Below are positions 50,920-60,660 of a stretch of DNA of 64,000 nucleotides, piece after piece. A program made the translations under genes and the position numbers. The stretch is from Bradyrhizobium icense (GTDB lineage: Bacteria; Pseudomonadota; Alphaproteobacteria; Rhizobiales; Xanthobacteraceae): positions 7,554,001 through 7,618,000 of the forward strand of contig NZ_CP016428.1 in the NCBI RefSeq assembly GCF_001693385.1. The letters are read 5' to 3'. The notes below the pieces were generated by a model. That model did not search any database. It saw nothing but the letters and a program-made list of their open reading frames with translations, and had not been told where the DNA came from. Numbering within the stretch: position 1 is the first letter of the stretch; each line of letters starts with the position of its first letter.

Positions 50920-51754
50920 TCCGCGCCTGACGCCGGCACGGCCCGAAATCGCCGCGAAATATCTTGAAGGCAAGGTGAAGGCCGCGCGTTTTGTCGACGG
51001 CGAGGAATTTTGCGTGAGCGAGGCCATCGCGCCGCTGTGGGAGCATCCTGCTGCGGGCGCGATGATGCTGACGCAGGCGCTGAAGGGCGAACGCGTCACG
51101 ATCTACGACCGCAACGGCGAAGGGTTTGCGTGGGGGCAACTCGCAAGCGACGGCTATGTCGGCTGGTTTCCGGAGGGCGCGCTGGCAAAGCCCGCGGCCG
51201 CCCCGACGCACAAGATCACGGTGTTGCGGACCTTCGCGTTTCCGGGCCCCTCGATCAAGCTGCCGCCGGTCGAGACGCTGACGACGGGAGCAAGGATGAC
51301 GGTGATACGCGAAGACGGCGCGTTCGCCATCACAGGCGAAGGCTGGTATCTGCCGCGCCACCATGTCGGCAGCCTCGACGCGGTGGAAAAGGATTTCGTC
51401 GCGGTCGCCGAGCGCTTCGTCGGCACGCCCTACCTCTGGGGCGGCAAGAGCTCGCTGGGCATCGATTGCTCCGGCCTGGTGCAGGTGTCACTGATGGCGG
51501 CCGGCACCGGCTGCCCGCGCGACAGCGACATGCAGGAGGCGGGCCTCGGGCGGACGTTGGGTCCTGACGAGATGAAGAAACTGCAGCGCGGCGATTTGAT
51601 CTTCTGGAAGGGACACGTCGCGATCGTGCGGGACGCCGACAGCATCGTGCACGCCAACGCGCATCACATGGCGACGGTGGTGGAGGACACGCAGGAAGCG
51701 ATCGCGCGGATCAAGGCTGTCGGCAGCGAGGTTACGGCGATCAAGCGGCTATAG
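50912..51754 (+). CDS. NlpC/P60-family peptidoglycan hydrolase with SH3-like domains
   Basis: 280 residues. Residues 1-145 hold two SH3b-like domains (MMLTQALKGERVTIYDRNGE, KITVLRTFAFPGPSIKLPPV). The catalytic domain starts at KDFVAVAERFVGTPYLWGGK with the Cys in SSLGIDCSGLVQVS, His in FWKGHVAIVRD, and the third residue near VHANAHHMATV. Such enzymes cleave gamma-D-glutamyl-diaminopimelate bonds in murein peptides. No signal peptide is visible, so it may act on imported muropeptides, which suits its overlap with an aminopeptidase gene. Confidence 0.9.
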   Translation: MHDPRLTPARPEIAAKYLEGKVKAARFVDGEEFCVSEAIAPLWEHPAAGAMMLTQALKGERVTIYDRNGEGFAWGQLASDGYVGWFPEGALAKPAAAPTHKITVLRTFAFPGPSIKLPPVETLTTGARMTVIREDGAFAITGEGWYLPRHHVGSLDAVEKDFVAVAERFVGTPYLWGGKSSLGIDCSGLVQVSLMAAGTGCPRDSDMQEAGLGRTLGPDEMKKLQRGDLIFWKGHVAIVRDADSIVHANAHHMATVVEDTQEAIARIKAVGSEVTAIKRL

Positions 51755-51763
51755 CGCCGCCCG

Positions 51764-51872
51764 GTCATTCCGAACGCGCGTGAACCCGGAAGCCAGGTGT
51801 TATATGCGGATCGAGATTCTCCGATGTGCAATTGCGCATCGTAGTTCGCGCTAACGCGCGCCCCGGAATGAC
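51764..51872. repeat. Palindromic intergenic repeat, family B, copy 2
   Basis: About 109 bp with arms GTCATTCCG and CCCCGGAATGAC and an inner GATGTGCAATTGCGCATC palindrome, like the element at 24104-24222. It lies between the convergent NlpC/P60 and yejF genes. Confidence 0.78.
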
Positions 51873-51874
51873 AG

Positions 51875-53500
51875 TCACGTCGGCGACGGATCTGCGGGCA
51901 CCGCCTCGATCCGGAACGCCGCAGCAAACAGCGCGCGGGTGTAGTCGCTCTTCGGGTTCTTGAAGAGCTCTGCGGCGGGCCCCTCCTCCACCACCTTGCC
52001 GTGACGCATCACGATCAGATGGCTGGCCAGCGAGGCCACGACGCGCAGGTCGTGCGAGATGAACATGTAGGTCAGGTCGCGCTTGCGCTGCAGCTCGCGC
52101 AACAGGTCGACCATCTGTGCCTGGAACAGCATGTCGAGCGCACTGGTCGGCTCGTCCAGCACGACAAAATTCGGCTCCAGCACCACCGCGCGCGCGATCG
52201 AGATACGCTGGCGCTGACCGCCGGAGAACTCATGCGGGTAGCGGAATCGCGTCGCCGGATCGAGACCGACGTCCGTGAGCGCCTTGACGACGCGCGCCTC
52301 GCGCTCTTCATATGACAGCGATTTCTGATGCACGCTGAGGCCTTCGGCGACGATATCGCCGACCGACATGCGCGGGCTCAGCGCGCCGAACGGATCCTGA
52401 AATACGATCTGCATGTCGCGACGATGCGGCAGCATGGCCTTGAAGCGCAGGCCCTGGATGTTGTTGCCGAGGAATACGATCGGACCGTCGGAGGAAATCA
52501 ACCGGAGCAGTGCCAGGCCCAGCGTGGTCTTGCCCGAGCCGGATTCGCCGACGACGCCGAGCGTCTCGCCCTTGCGCACCGCGATGCTGACGCCGTCCAC
52601 CGCCTTGATATGGCCGACGGTCGAGCGCAACAGCCCGCGCTTGATCGGAAACCAGACCTTGAGATTGTCGGCCGACATCACCACCGGCTCGTTGGGCCGC
52701 GGCGGCGCCGGATCCGGCTTGGGCTCGGCCGCGAGCAGCGCACGCGTATAGGCATGCTTCGGTGCCGTAAATACCTGTTCGACGGGGCCCTGCTCGACGA
52801 TCTTGCCCGAATTCATCACGCAGACGACGTCGGCGATGCGGCGGACGATGCCGAGGTCATGGGTGATGAACAACATGCTCATGCCGAGCCGGGACCTGAT
52901 CTCCGCGAGCAGCGCCAGGATCTGGGCCTGCACCGTGACGTCGAGCGCAGTGGTGGGCTCGTCCGCGATCAAAAGGTCCGGCTCGTTGGCGAGCGCCATC
53001 GCGATCATGACGCGCTGGCGCTGGCCGCCGGACAGTTGGTGCGGATAGCTCTTCAGCCTTGTTTCGGGATCGGGAATGCCGACCTGCGTCAAGAGCTCCA
53101 GCGTGCGCGCCCGCGCCATCTGCCCGCTGATGCCGCTATGCAGGGAAAGAATCTCGCCGATCTGCGCCTCGACCGTGTGCAGCGGATTGAGCGAGGTCAT
53201 CGGCTCCTGGAAGATGATGGAGATGTCGTTGCCGCGGATCTCGCGCATCTCGCTTTCCGATGCAGTCAGCAATTCGCGGCCGCGGAAGTGGATTTGGCCT
53301 GAGGGATGCGAGGCGCTCGGATACGGCAGCAGTCTGAGGACCGACAATGCGCTGACGGATTTGCCCGAGCCGGATTCTCCAACCAGCGCCACGCATTTGC
53401 CGCGCTTGATGGAAAACGAGACACGATCGACCGCGAGCGTATCGCCGAACGCCACCGAGAGGTCGCGAACATCGAGCAGAGGCTGGTTGACAGCGTCCAT
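51875..53500 (-). CDS. yejF: Peptide ABC transporter, double ATP-binding protein YejF
   Basis: 541 residues with two full ATPase domains in one chain. Domain 1: Walker [21 protein letters not shown], signature [20 protein letters not shown], Walker [17 protein letters not shown]. Domain 2: [60 protein letters not shown]. This two-domain form is typical of YejF in YejABEF oligopeptide importers. It overlaps none but lies ten bases from yejE. Confidence 0.95.
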   Translation of the reverse strand: MDAVNQPLLDVRDLSVAFGDTLAVDRVSFSIKRGKCVALVGESGSGKSVSALSVLRLLPYPSASHPSGQIHFRGRELLTASESEMREIRGNDISIIFQEPMTSLNPLHTVEAQIGEILSLHSGISGQMARARTLELLTQVGIPDPETRLKSYPHQLSGGQRQRVMIAMALANEPDLLIADEPTTALDVTVQAQILALLAEIRSRLGMSMLFITHDLGIVRRIADVVCVMNSGKIVEQGPVEQVFTAPKHAYTRALLAAEPKPDPAPPRPNEPVVMSADNLKVWFPIKRGLLRSTVGHIKAVDGVSIAVRKGETLGVVGESGSGKTTLGLALLRLISSDGPIVFLGNNIQGLRFKAMLPHRRDMQIVFQDPFGALSPRMSVGDIVAEGLSVHQKSLSYEEREARVVKALTDVGLDPATRFRYPHEFSGGQRQRISIARAVVLEPNFVVLDEPTSALDMLFQAQMVDLLRELQRKRDLTYMFISHDLRVVASLASHLIVMRHGKVVEEGPAAELFKNPKSDYTRALFAAAFRIEAVPADPSPT

Positions 53501-53510
53501 GCGCGCCCCC

Positions 53511-54689
53511 TTACCGGAACGTCTTGCGCGGGTCGAAGGCGTCGCGCACGCCCTCGCCGATGAAGATCAGGAGCGACAGCATGATCGCGACCGAGAAGAA
53601 GCCGGTGAAGCCGAGCCACGGCGCCTGCACATTTGCCTTGCCTTGCGCCAGCAGTTCGCCGAGCGAGGGCGAGCCGGGCGGCAGGCCGAATCCTAAGAAA
53701 TCCAGCGCCGTCAGCGTCATGACCGAGGACGACACGATGAACGGCAGGAACGTCATGGTCGCCACCATCGCGTTCGGCAGCAGATGGCGGAACATGATTA
53801 CGCCATTGGAGACACCGAGCGCGCGCGCCGCCTGGATGTATTCGAAATTGCGTCCGCGCAAGAATTCTGCGCGCACGAGGCCGACGAGGGACGTCCAGGA
53901 GAACAGCAGCAGAATGCCAAGCAGCACGAAGAAGCCGGGCACCAGCACCGATGACAGGATCAGCAGCAGATAGAGCGAGGGAATCGCGCTCCAGATTTCG
54001 ATGATGCGCTGGAAGATCAGATCGGTCCAGCCGCCGAAATAGCCCTGCACGCCGCCGGCGATGACGCCGATGATCGAGGACAGGATGGTCAGCGTCAAGC
54101 CGAACAGCACCGAGATGCGGAAACCATAGATCAGCCGCGCCACCACGTCCCGACCCTGATCGTCGGTGCCGAGCCAGTTGTACTCGAGGTCGCTGCAGCT
54201 CTTGAGGCCCTTCTTCTCGAGCACAGGCTTGCACTGCTCTTCCGTCAGCATCCAGGTCGGCTTCGACGGCGCCGGCGTCGGCAGGTCGAGGTTATGGGTG
54301 GCGTAGGAATAGCGGATCGGCGGCCAGATGATCCAGCCGCCCTTGTCCGCAATCAGCTTCTGCAGATAGGGATCGCGGTAATCGGCCGCGGTCTCGAAAT
54401 CGCCTCCGTACGTCGTCTCCGAATAGCTGACGAAAGCCGGCCAGTAGAGCTTGCCGTCATATTTGATCATGAAGGGGCGGTCGTTGGCGATCAGCTCGGC
54501 GAACAGCGAGATCACGAACAGCGCGAGGAACAACCAGAGCGACCAGTAGCCGCGGCGATTGGCTTTAAAACTCTGCCAGCGTCGGCGGTTGAGCGGAGAC
54601 ATCGCAAGGGGATGAGGAGAGACCGGCACGGCGGCGCCGAGCGGCGACTTCGTCGAGGTTTCGATCGGCTGCGGGGCGAGTACCGTCAT
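53511..54689 (-). CDS. yejE: Peptide ABC transporter permease YejE
   Basis: 392 residues. An N-terminal cytoplasmic stretch and one membrane helix (GYWSLWLFLALFVISLFAEL) precede a large periplasmic loop (IKYDGKLYWPAFVSYSETTY, with two cysteines in EEQCKPVLEKKGLKSCSDL) that is characteristic of YejE. The permease core has GTDDQGRDVVARLIYGFRIS and the EAA-type loop IQAARALGVSNGVIMFRHLL. Its start shares one base with the yejB stop. Confidence 0.94.
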   Translation of the reverse strand: MTVLAPQPIETSTKSPLGAAVPVSPHPLAMSPLNRRRWQSFKANRRGYWSLWLFLALFVISLFAELIANDRPFMIKYDGKLYWPAFVSYSETTYGGDFETAADYRDPYLQKLIADKGGWIIWPPIRYSYATHNLDLPTPAPSKPTWMLTEEQCKPVLEKKGLKSCSDLEYNWLGTDDQGRDVVARLIYGFRISVLFGLTLTILSSIIGVIAGGVQGYFGGWTDLIFQRIIEIWSAIPSLYLLLILSSVLVPGFFVLLGILLLFSWTSLVGLVRAEFLRGRNFEYIQAARALGVSNGVIMFRHLLPNAMVATMTFLPFIVSSSVMTLTALDFLGFGLPPGSPSLGELLAQGKANVQAPWLGFTGFFSVAIMLSLLIFIGEGVRDAFDPRKTFR

Positions 54690-55801
54690 CAGACCTCCCG
54701 CGCCTCAAAATCGATCCTTGGATCGATCCACATATAGGCTAGATCGGAGATCAGACCCACCACAAGGCCCACAAGGGAGAAGATGAACAGCGTGCCGAAC
54801 ACCACCGGATAGTCGCGGTTGAGCACGCTCTCGAAGCCAAGCAGCCCGAGCCCGTCGAGCGAGAAAATGGTCTCGATCAGCAGCGAGCCGGAGAAGAATG
54901 CACCGATGAACGCGCCGGGAAAGCCTGCGATCACGATCAGCATCGCATTGCGGAAGATATGACCGTAGAGCACCTGCCCCTCGCTGCAGCCTTTTGCGCG
55001 CGCGGTCATCACATACTGCTTCCTGATCTCATCAAGGAACGAGTTCTTGGTCAGCAGCGTCATGGTGGCGAAGGCACCCAGGCCCATTGCGATCAGGGGC
55101 AGCGTGAGGTGCCAGAAGTAATCGATGATCTTCCAGTACCAGGGGAATTGCGACCAGCCGTCCGAGGTCAATCCGCGCAGCGGGAACCAATTGAAGAACG
55201 AGCCGCCGGCAAACAGAATGATCAGCAGGATCGCGAACAGGAAGCCGGGGATCGCAAAGCCGATGATGATCGCCGCGGAAGTCCAGGTATCGAATCGCGT
55301 TCCATCCGCGACCGCCTTGCGGATGCCGAGCGGGATCGAGATCAGATAGGTCAGCAGCGTCAACCAGAGCCCGAGCGATATCGAGACCGGCAGCTTCTCC
55401 TTGATCAGTTGCAACACGGTGGTGTCACGAAAGTAGCTTTTGCCGAAATCGAAGCGGGCGAAATTCCACACCATCAGCGCAAACCGCTCATGCGCGGGCT
55501 TGTCGAAGCCGAACTGCTTTTCGAGGTTCTTGATGAATTCCGGGTCAAGCCCCTGCGCACCGCGATATCTCGAATTGACGGCATCGGCCGAAGCGCCCGC
55601 CTGCGGCGTGCGGCCGGCGAAATCGCCGGTGGAAGAACCTGAGATGCGCGAGGAGCCGCCGGTATCGGCGCCGGACAGCTGCGCGATCACGCGCTCGACC
55701 GGGCCGCCCGGCGCGAACTGCACCACCACGAAGGAGATGAAGAGGATACCGAGCAAGGTCGGAAACATCAGGAGGATGCGGCGGGCGATATAGGCGGTCA
55801 T
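54689..55801 (-). CDS. yejB: Peptide ABC transporter permease YejB
   Basis: 370 residues. DppB-type permease: MTAYIARRILLMFPTLLGIL, FISFVVVQFAPGGPVERVIA, then a YejB-type insert (SRYRGAQGLDPEFIKNLEKQ), and the EAA loop YVMTARAKGCSEGQVLYGHI. Six membrane segments. The start overlaps the stop of the binding-protein gene by four bases, placing all four or five genes in one operon. Confidence 0.94.
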   Translation of the reverse strand: MTAYIARRILLMFPTLLGILFISFVVVQFAPGGPVERVIAQLSGADTGGSSRISGSSTGDFAGRTPQAGASADAVNSRYRGAQGLDPEFIKNLEKQFGFDKPAHERFALMVWNFARFDFGKSYFRDTTVLQLIKEKLPVSISLGLWLTLLTYLISIPLGIRKAVADGTRFDTWTSAAIIIGFAIPGFLFAILLIILFAGGSFFNWFPLRGLTSDGWSQFPWYWKIIDYFWHLTLPLIAMGLGAFATMTLLTKNSFLDEIRKQYVMTARAKGCSEGQVLYGHIFRNAMLIVIAGFPGAFIGAFFSGSLLIETIFSLDGLGLLGFESVLNRDYPVVFGTLFIFSLVGLVVGLISDLAYMWIDPRIDFEAREV

Positions 55802-57684
55802 TGTTGCTTCGCCTGCTCGAGTTTGCCCGCCTTGGCGGCGTCATACCACCAGATAACGCGCTCGCCAGACCCCGATGCATCGATCTGATAACGCGGCAAG
55901 CTCTTCGGGCGATCGAACATGTCCCAATAGGCCAGCCGGTGGGTCTTGTTGTACCACTGTGGCACCCAGTAGCGCCCGGCGCGGAAAACGCGATCGAAGG
56001 CGTGGCAGGCGACAGTTAGCTCGGCGCGGGTCTCGGCCGCAATGATCTTTTCGATCAGCGCGTCGATGGCGGGGCTCTCGATCCCCGCGAGATTGTACGA
56101 ACCCTTGGTCTTGGCAGCATGCGAGGAGAAGAAGGCGCGCATCGCATCGCCCGGCGTCGTCGACATCGAGAAGCGCGTGATAGTCATGTCGAAATCGAAA
56201 TCTTCCACCCTGGCGCGATACTGCACGGCATCGACCAAGCGCGGGCTTGCCTCGATTCCGAGCGTGCCCAGGTTCTTGATGTAAGGCGCGTGATGCGGAT
56301 TCAGCGAAGGCTCGTCGTACAGGAATTCGATGCGGAATACTTCGCCGCTCGGCGTCATCCGCTTGCCGTCCTTGATGACGAAGCCGGCTTCGTTAAGCAA
56401 TTGCTGCGCCTTGCGCAGCATGCTGCGGTCTTGCCCAGAGCCGTCCGAAACCGGGGGCACATAGGGCTGGCCGAACACTTCATCGGGCACCTGGCCGCGG
56501 AATGGCTCGAGCAGCTTCAGCTCGTCCGGCGAGGGCGGTCCCTTCGCCATCATATCTGAATTCTGGAACGGCGAATGCGTACGTGCATAGGCGTCGTACA
56601 TGATGGTCTTGTTGGTCCACTCGAAATCGAAGGCATTGATCAGCGCCTCGCGCACGCGGGGATCCTTGAACTTGTCGCGGCGGATATTGATGAACCAGCC
56701 CTGCGCGCCCGACGGCCTTTCGTCCGGTACCTGCTCGCGCTTGACCCGGCCGTCCTTGATCGCGGGGAAATCGTAGCGCGTCGCCCAGATGCGCGCAGTG
56801 AACTCCTCGCGGAACAGATAGCTCTTGCCGGTAAAGCCCTCGAAGGCGACATCACGATCGCGATAGAATTCGTAGCGGATCACATCGTAGTTGTAGTAGC
56901 CGCGGCAGGCCGGGAGGTTCGCGCCCCACCAGTCCTTGACACGTTCGTACTCGATGAAGCGGTTGACCTCGAACCGGCCGACCTTGTATGGCCCGGATCC
57001 CAGAGGCGTATCGAGCATCGATTCATCGAAGGCCCGCGTCTCGTAATATTTCTTCGAGAAGATCGGCAGCCCGGCGACATAAAGTGGCACGTCGCGGGCG
57101 CGCCTTTCGGCGAAGGTGACGACAACAGTCGCATCGTCCACTGCTTCGGCGCCTTTCACATCGCGCATCTGTACCTGGATCAGCGGATGGCCTTTGGCCT
57201 TTAGCGTATTGATCGACCAGGCGACGTCATGCGCTGATATCTTCGAGCCATCGTGAAACCTGGCCTCCGGGCGCAGCGTGAAGTGGTAGATCAGCTTGTC
57301 CGACGAAATCCGCACCGATTTTGCGACGAGTCCGTACATCGCATCCGGCTCGTCGCCGGCGCGCACCATCAGCGCTGAGAAGGTCAGGTCCATGCCCTGC
57401 GCGCCCTCGCCCTTGAGGATGTAGGCGTTGAGCGAATTGAATGTCTGGTAGGACTGATTGTAAGAGCGTGTCGAGGGGATGGTCGAGAACATGCCGCCCT
57501 TGGGGGCAGAGACATTCACATAGTCGAAATTCTTGAAGTCGGCCGGATATTTCAGATCGCCGAACGCCGAGATGCCGTGCATCTCAGCGCCGTTTTCCTC
57601 TGTAGCGCGTACGGGGCCAAGCCGCAGAACGCTCAGCGCACCTGCGCCAAGGCCGAGGACGTGCCGGCGGGAAAATTGCGCCAT
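55798..57684 (-). CDS. Peptide ABC transporter substrate-binding protein, YejA-like (copy 2)
   Basis: 628 residues from MAQFSRRHVLGLGAGALSVL, a twin-arginine-type signal. The extracytoplasmic family 5 binding fold follows: FGDLKYPADFKNFDYVNVSA, RPEARFHDGSKISAHDVAWS, RVKDWWGANLPACRGYYNYD, RVREALINAFDFEWTNKTIM. It has the extra residues that distinguish YejA-like from OppA proteins. It overlaps yejB by four bases and lies 14 bases downstream of a second, related binding-protein gene. Confidence 0.93.
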   Translation of the reverse strand: MAQFSRRHVLGLGAGALSVLRLGPVRATEENGAEMHGISAFGDLKYPADFKNFDYVNVSAPKGGMFSTIPSTRSYNQSYQTFNSLNAYILKGEGAQGMDLTFSALMVRAGDEPDAMYGLVAKSVRISSDKLIYHFTLRPEARFHDGSKISAHDVAWSINTLKAKGHPLIQVQMRDVKGAEAVDDATVVVTFAERRARDVPLYVAGLPIFSKKYYETRAFDESMLDTPLGSGPYKVGRFEVNRFIEYERVKDWWGANLPACRGYYNYDVIRYEFYRDRDVAFEGFTGKSYLFREEFTARIWATRYDFPAIKDGRVKREQVPDERPSGAQGWFINIRRDKFKDPRVREALINAFDFEWTNKTIMYDAYARTHSPFQNSDMMAKGPPSPDELKLLEPFRGQVPDEVFGQPYVPPVSDGSGQDRSMLRKAQQLLNEAGFVIKDGKRMTPSGEVFRIEFLYDEPSLNPHHAPYIKNLGTLGIEASPRLVDAVQYRARVEDFDFDMTITRFSMSTTPGDAMRAFFSSHAAKTKGSYNLAGIESPAIDALIEKIIAAETRAELTVACHAFDRVFRAGRYWVPQWYNKTHRLAYWDMFDRPKSLPRYQIDASGSGERVIWWYDAAKAGKLEQAKQQ

Positions 57685-57698
57685 GCGCGAAATATCCT

Positions 57699-59612
57699 TC
57701 AAGAGCGCTTGCTGATCCGGGTCGCCTTCTCCGCATCGTACCACCAGATATCGGGGAACGCCGACAAGCCATATTTTGGCATTTCCGCAGGACGGCTGAA
57801 GCGATCCCAACGCACCGTGCGCTGTTTCGGATAGGTCCACTGCGGCACGACGTAGTGGTTCCACAGCAGCACCCGGTCGAGCGCTTTGGTGGCCGCAATG
57901 AGGTCTTGACGATCCGTAGCGAAGATGACGCGGTCGATCAGCTTGTCGATTGCCGGATTCTTGATTCCAACGTAGTTATCCGATCCGGGCTGGTCAGCAG
58001 ACTTCGAACTCCAGTGCTCACGCTGCTCGTTGCCCGGCGACAGCGACTGGCCCCACGACGAAATCGTCAACATGTCGTAATCCCAGTTGCGAAGCCTGTT
58101 CTGATATTGGATCGCATCGACACTACGAACAGAGACCGAAATGCCGATCCGCTCCAGAGAAGGTTTGTAAAACAACGCGACGCGTTCGAAAGCCGGATCA
58201 TCGGCACGCGACAACAGCTCGATTGAGAACGGCTCACCGCTTGCAACGTTGACGAGCTTTCGCTCTCGAACCTCGAAGCCCGCCTCCTTCATCAGCCTTA
58301 GCGCTTGCTGCAGATTGCTGCGGACCGCTTCCGGACTTCCTCCAACCGGATTGGAGTAGGCGGTCGTGAAGACTTCCTTCGGAACCTCCGCCCGCACTGA
58401 CTCGAGAATCTCCAGCTCCTTTCCGGTCGGAAGCCCGATTGCCATCAATTCGTCGATGCCGTGGAAATAGCTGCTGATCCGCGTGTATTGCCCGAAGAAG
58501 ATCTGCTTGTTCATCTCTTCGAAGTCGAACGCGAAATTCAATGCCAGTCGCACCCGAGGATCGGCAAACTTGCTGCGGCGAGTGTTCGGTACAAACGCCT
58601 GCATCACCCCCGATCGACGGTTGGGGAATTCCTCCTTCAACACTCGCTTGTCGGTCACCGCAGGAAAATCATAGGCTGTCGCCCAGTTCTTCGCGCTGTT
58701 TTCGACACGAAAATCGACCTGATCGCCTTTGAAGGCCTCAAGCGCGACCGTTGCATCTCGAAAATAGTCGTACCGGAGCTCGTCGAAATTGGCACGGCCG
58801 ACATTAACCGCAAGATGGCGGCCCCAATAGTCCTTCACACGCTCAAACGTGATTGACCTGCCAGCAACAAACTCCTTCACCCGGTATGGGCCAGACCCGA
58901 GCGGCACTTCCAGGGTAGTTGTGGAGATATCGCGCTTGCGTCCCTCGCCGTCAGTTCCTTCCCACCAATGCTTGGGTAGGACATACAGCTGGCCGACGAT
59001 CAGCGGAAGCTCGCGGTTGCCCGGACCGTCGAAGAAAAATTTTACCTCTCGGTTGTTCAACTTCTCGGTCTGTACAACGTGTCGATAGTATTGCGAAAAC
59101 TGCGGATGATGCTTCTTGAACGCTTCCAGCGAGAAGATGACGTCATCGGCGCTGACCGGCTTGCCGTCGTGCCATTTCGTCTCCGGCCGCAGGCGATAGA
59201 TCACCCAAGAAAAATCGTCGGGATGGCAGACGGCCTCGGCGAGTTCGCCATACTCGGTCGAGGCCTCATCAAGCGACGCTGTCGTCAGAGTTTCATAGAT
59301 GAGCGGGATCGCGCCGGCGAGCGCGCCCTTCACGCCTGCGACCACCATATTAAAATTGTCGAAGGTCCCGAAGGCTGCGTTGCGGACGGTGCCACCCTTG
59401 GGCGCGTCCGGATTAACATAGTCAAAGCGCTTGAAGTCGGCGGGGTACTTGATGTCGCCAAACAGCGAAAGGGCATGGCGAAAGACTGGCTCGCGCGCGC
59501 TCGATTGTGCGTGGGCCGGCGAAATTGCCGGGACGCCCGGGGCCAGTCCTAGCGCGGGCACCATCGCGGCTGCGGCGCTGCTTTGAAGGAGGTATCGTCT
59601 GGTAATTGCCAA
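57699..59612 (-). CDS. Peptide ABC transporter substrate-binding protein, YejA-like (copy 1)
   Basis: 637 residues. A twin-arginine-type signal (MAITRRYLLQSSAAAAMVPA, cleavage after PAHAQ) precedes the family 5 fold: FGDIKYPADFKRFDYVNPDA, LRPETKWHDGKPVSADDVIF, RVKDYWGRHLAVNVGRANFD, RVRLALNFAFDFEEMNKQIF. It aligns end to end with the following protein, so the pair arose by tandem duplication and may widen the peptide range of the YejBEF importer. First gene of the operon. Confidence 0.93.
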   Translation of the reverse strand: MAITRRYLLQSSAAAAMVPALGLAPGVPAISPAHAQSSAREPVFRHALSLFGDIKYPADFKRFDYVNPDAPKGGTVRNAAFGTFDNFNMVVAGVKGALAGAIPLIYETLTTASLDEASTEYGELAEAVCHPDDFSWVIYRLRPETKWHDGKPVSADDVIFSLEAFKKHHPQFSQYYRHVVQTEKLNNREVKFFFDGPGNRELPLIVGQLYVLPKHWWEGTDGEGRKRDISTTTLEVPLGSGPYRVKEFVAGRSITFERVKDYWGRHLAVNVGRANFDELRYDYFRDATVALEAFKGDQVDFRVENSAKNWATAYDFPAVTDKRVLKEEFPNRRSGVMQAFVPNTRRSKFADPRVRLALNFAFDFEEMNKQIFFGQYTRISSYFHGIDELMAIGLPTGKELEILESVRAEVPKEVFTTAYSNPVGGSPEAVRSNLQQALRLMKEAGFEVRERKLVNVASGEPFSIELLSRADDPAFERVALFYKPSLERIGISVSVRSVDAIQYQNRLRNWDYDMLTISSWGQSLSPGNEQREHWSSKSADQPGSDNYVGIKNPAIDKLIDRVIFATDRQDLIAATKALDRVLLWNHYVVPQWTYPKQRTVRWDRFSRPAEMPKYGLSAFPDIWWYDAEKATRISKRS

Positions 59613-59848
59613 ATGCGGAATTCCTGTTGCTGACCCAGTATCCGTACCTTCGAAGTCGGTGATCTGCTCGCGGCCCCGGACACGAACTGAGCCAACTACG
59701 AGGCGGAGCTAGTGAGGACCTATTATAAGGCAAGGGTTCGACGAATTACGTTGCTTTTTCCTCATGATAGCAGCTTGGGAACACCGCCGCTGCGGCGAAT
59801 AGTCCCGGTAACAACTCCGCTAGCAACGATGCGATCCCCCATAGCGAA

Positions 59849-59872
59849 ACGGCCAGGCAAATGCCTGGCCGT
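59849..59872 (-). terminator. Hairpin downstream of cycM
   Basis: A perfect 10-bp stem (ACGGCCAGGC/GCCTGGCCGT) with a four-base loop, 38 bases after the cycM stop. The minus-strand continuation is TTTCGC, a weak T tract. Confidence 0.55.
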
Positions 59873-59909
59873 CATGAAGTGGCGAAGTCCATGCGGGACT
59901 GTCGAAATC

Positions 59910-60461
59910 TTATTTCGCCGCCGTCGGCAGCGGGGCCGGGTTATCCGACAGGCTGCGCAGATAGGCGATCACGTCGGCGCGCTCGCTGTCCTTCGAAATG
60001 CCGGCAAAGCCCATCGCCGTGCCCGGAACGAAGGCCTTGGGATTGGCGAGAAACTTGTCGAGATCCTCATAGGTCCAGGTGCCGCCCTTGCCCTTCAAGG
60101 CGGCCGAGAAGTTGAACCCGCCGCGCCCCTGGCCCTTCGGCTCGTTCAAGACACCGTACAAATTGGGTCCGACGCGGTTGGGGCCGCCCTTTTCGAACGT
60201 ATGGCAGGCGGCACACTTCTTGGCGGCGGCGGTGCCCTTCTCGACGGACGCGGTCTGCAACAGCTTCTCGATCGGCTCGGCCGGCGCGGCGGCTTCCTTG
60301 GCTGCACCGGGAGAGGTGTCTTCCTTTACGGCAATTTCGAAGCCCGGCTTTTCCGGCTTCACGGGCGCGAAAATCGCCTGGGCGGCAAAGCTCGTCACCA
60401 GAAGTACGAGGCAGGTACCGAGAACGGCACCGAGAATTTTGTTGAGTTCGAAGGAGTCCAT
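59910..60461 (-). CDS. cycM: Membrane-anchored cytochrome c, CycM type
   Basis: 183 residues. The N-terminal helix [20 protein letters not shown] is an uncleaved membrane anchor; an acidic and Ala/Pro-rich linker follows. The single haem site is CAACH in [15 protein letters not shown], with the axial Met in [13 protein letters not shown] and the class I ending [15 protein letters not shown]. CycM carries electrons from the bc1 complex to aa3 oxidase in Bradyrhizobium. It is a single gene, divergent from kdsB. Confidence 0.95.
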   Translation of the reverse strand: MDSFELNKILGAVLGTCLVLLVTSFAAQAIFAPVKPEKPGFEIAVKEDTSPGAAKEAAAPAEPIEKLLQTASVEKGTAAAKKCAACHTFEKGGPNRVGPNLYGVLNEPKGQGRGGFNFSAALKGKGGTWTYEDLDKFLANPKAFVPGTAMGFAGISKDSERADVIAYLRSLSDNPAPLPTAAK

Positions 60462-60660
60462 AGTTGGATCAGGCTCCAGGCCGGGAAGGTCGACTGAAGG
60501 CCGGCAGACGGCCGCGGATGCGCGTCAGGAATCAGCCTTTCGCGCCGCACCCTCAGCAGGGTTGAGATATCGGTTTGCCCGGGCTCTGGCAACCCGTATA
60601 AACGCGCCGAATTTCGTCCCATCCCCATCAAATCCAGCAGTCCGGCCGGGCCTTCAGACG

